DNA of 64,000 nucleotides from Bradyrhizobium sp. BR 10289 (GTDB lineage Bacteria; Pseudomonadota; Alphaproteobacteria; Rhizobiales; Xanthobacteraceae). A program made the position numbers and the translations under genes. The stretch's first letter is position 1; each line of letters begins with the position of its first letter. The stretch is from the NCBI RefSeq assembly GCF_019455385.1, contig NZ_JACOFR010000018.1:96656-160655 (forward strand), given 5' to 3'. The notes beneath the pieces are model-generated. The model was not told where the DNA came from. It saw nothing but the letters and a program-made list of their open reading frames with translations, and ran no database searches. Positions 62,565-64,000 of this stretch are shown in pieces.

Positions 62565-63904
62565 ACGCATCTTTCGACAGCTCTAAGCCGTCGCTCGGTG
62601 AACTGATCGGGCGGCTGTCGGCCCTGCATCAGAAGCGCATCGATCTCGGGCTCGAGCGGATGCACCGCCTGCTCGAACGGCTCGGCCATCCCGAACGCAA
62701 GCTGCCGCCGGTGATCCACGTCGCCGGCACCAACGGCAAGGGCTCGACGGTGGCCTATCTGCGCGCGACGCTGGAGGCCGCCGGCCTGCGCGTCCACGCC
62801 TATACCTCGCCCTACCTCGTCCGCATCAACGAATGTTTTCGCCTGGGCCGCCTCGGTGGCGGCGTGCTGGTCGGCGACGACGAGCTGCGCGCGGCGCTGG
62901 AAGAGGTCGAGCGTGTCAATGCGGGTGAGGCCGCGACTGTATTCGAGCTGAAGACGGCGGCGGCGTTTCATCTGTTCGCGCAAAATCCTGCCGATGCCGT
63001 GCTGCTCGAGGTCGGCCTCGGCGGCCGGCTCGATTCGACCAATGTGGTCGATCAGCCTGCGGCCTGCGTGATCACGCCTGTCAGCATGGACCACATGGAT
63101 TTCCTGGGCGACACGCTAGCATCGATCGCCGGCGAGAAGGCCGCGATCATCAAGCGCGGCGTGCCCGTGATCTGTGCCGAGCAGTTGCCGGAAGCGATGG
63201 CCGTGATCGAGGCGCAGGCCAAGCGCATGCGCGCGCCGCTGTTTGCCGCCAACGAGAGCTGGCACGTCAATGTCGAGCACGGCCGCCTGGTCTATTCCGA
63301 CGAGCGCGGGCTGATGGATCTGGCCGCGCCGCGCCTGTTCGGCCGCCACCAGTTCGACAATGCTGGTCTTGCCATCGCAACGCTGCGCGCGATTCCGAAC
63401 TTTAAGATCAACCATGCCGCGTTCGAGACCGGCATCATCAGTGCCGAATGGCCGGCGCGGATGCAGCGCCTCACCGCGGGCGAATTGCTTGCGTGGGGCC
63501 CGCAAGGCTCGGAGATCTGGCTCGACGGCGGCCACAATGCCGAAGGTGGCCGCGTGGCGGCCGCCGCACTCGGCGATCTCGAAGAGCGGGTGTCGCGGCC
63601 GCTGGTGGTGATCGCCGGGATGATGGCCAACAAGGATGCGCAGGCCTTCCTCGCCAATTTCGCCGGCCTCACCCGTCACATCATCGCGGTGCCGATTCCC
63701 GATACCGAGAACGCGATGCCGGTGGATCGTCTCGCGGACGCCGCGCGCAGCCTCGGCATGCGCGTCGAGATCGCGCCCGGGATCGAAGCCGCGCTCCGCG
63801 CTCTGTCGAAGCTCGCCTACGAGGTGCCGCCGCGCATCCTGATCACGGGTTCGCTCTATCTTGCCGGGCACGTGCTCGGCCTCAACGGCACGCCTCCTGC
63901 ATGA
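62561..63904 (+). CDS. folC: bifunctional folylpolyglutamate synthase/dihydrofolate synthase
   Basis: A 447-residue Mur-ligase-fold enzyme starting at GTG 62561. The P-loop is VIHVAGTNGKGSTVAYLRAT, followed by HAYTSPYLVRINECFR, LLEVGLGGRLDSTNVVD, and VSMDHMDFLGDTLASIAGEK AAIIK with the metal histidine; the C-domain has WLDGGHNAEGGRVAA. It adds glutamate to dihydropteroate and to folates. It is the last gene of the trpFBA-accD-folC run. Confidence 0.95.
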   Translation: MNASFDSSKPSLGELIGRLSALHQKRIDLGLERMHRLLERLGHPERKLPPVIHVAGTNGKGSTVAYLRATLEAAGLRVHAYTSPYLVRINECFRLGRLGGGVLVGDDELRAALEEVERVNAGEAATVFELKTAAAFHLFAQNPADAVLLEVGLGGRLDSTNVVDQPAACVITPVSMDHMDFLGDTLASIAGEKAAIIKRGVPVICAEQLPEAMAVIEAQAKRMRAPLFAANESWHVNVEHGRLVYSDERGLMDLAAPRLFGRHQFDNAGLAIATLRAIPNFKINHAAFETGIISAEWPARMQRLTAGELLAWGPQGSEIWLDGGHNAEGGRVAAAALGDLEERVSRPLVVIAGMMANKDAQAFLANFAGLTRHIIAVPIPDTENAMPVDRLADAARSLGMRVEIAPGIEAALRALSKLAYEVPPRILITGSLYLAGHVLGLNGTPPA

Positions 63905-63909
63905 ATTCT

Positions 63910-64000
63910 CGTGTCCCGGACGCGGTGCAGCGTGCAACGCTGCTCCGCAGAGCCGGGACCCATATGTGGACGGCCCCCGTGGCACAAGAGCTTTGTGAGG
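63910..64000. repeat. repeat unit after folC, cut by the window end
   Basis: GTGTCCCGGACGCGGTGCAG ... GCAACGCTGCTCCGCAGAGC CGGGACCCATAT is a palindromic unit of a type often seen in Bradyrhizobium intergenic DNA. The right end is outside the window or near it. Confidence 0.65.

Overview
The window is a chromosomal segment of an alphaproteobacterium of the order Hyphomicrobiales, most probably Bradyrhizobium or a close relative. The signs are high-GC coding sequence, the order lptC-lptA-lptB-rpoN-hpf-ptsN, the run trpF-trpB-trpA-accD-folC, the alphaproteobacterial small proteins DUF1150 and TIGR02300, and many copies of short palindromic intergenic repeats of a type common in that genus. This assignment rests on recognition of families and gene order, not on a search.

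Layout. 1-3.7 kb: a small catabolic cluster (MFS transporter, LysR regulator, family III CoA-transferase, HMG-CoA lyase-like enzyme). 3.9-7.3 kb: metal homeostasis (NikR, a copper-type P1B ATPase and a divergent CsoR-like repressor sharing one operator). 7.6-10.9 kb: a papain-like enzyme, a Tat-exported amine oxidase and a TauE/SafE permease. 11-17 kb: the classical infC-rpmI-rplT-pheS-pheT translation cluster, interrupted twice by small secreted-protein genes on the other strand. 17-21.5 kb: hydrolase, NTF2-like protein, thioesterase, QueG and a glutathione transferase. 21.7-31.3 kb: undecaprenyl-diphosphatase, a DprE1/DprE2-like pair and, further on, a HAD-UbiA fusion, which together suggest a polyprenyl-phosphate-arabinose pathway. 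Between them lie a complex I-associated protein, tRNA-Leu(CAG), a GspC/N-like protein, a secreted beta-helix protein and an MFS pump. 31.4-38 kb: RNase D, LPS transport (lptC, lptA, lptB), sigma-54, the hibernation factor and PtsN.

38.2-43.5 kb is a visibly AT-richer island placed between ptsN and the DUF1150/Hsp20 pair. It holds a three-gene co-directional set: a small protein with a tandem-repeat tail, a 989-residue STAND (NB-ARC-like) NTPase with a DUF4062-like N-terminus and TPR-like C-terminus, and a ClpX look-alike that keeps a near-perfect ClpX zinc finger but has lost Walker A and Walker B residues. I regard this as the best candidate in the window for an undescribed system, possibly anti-phage immunity; function is inferred only from architecture.

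43.6-51.7 kb: DUF1150, Hsp20 (sigma-32-like promoter and a hairpin over the ribosome site), the ugpBAEC glycerol-3-phosphate transporter with a candidate PHO box, a second CoA-transferase, the ohr/ohrR peroxide pair with two palindromic sites, and a GIY-YIG protein. 51.9-64 kb: tRNA-Ala(GGC), a TIGR02300 acidic protein, aroA-cmk-rpsA, sppA, ihfB, a LapA-like protein, and trpF-trpB-trpA-accD-folC coupled mostly by 4-base overlaps. The window opens inside the MFS gene and closes in a repeat after folC.
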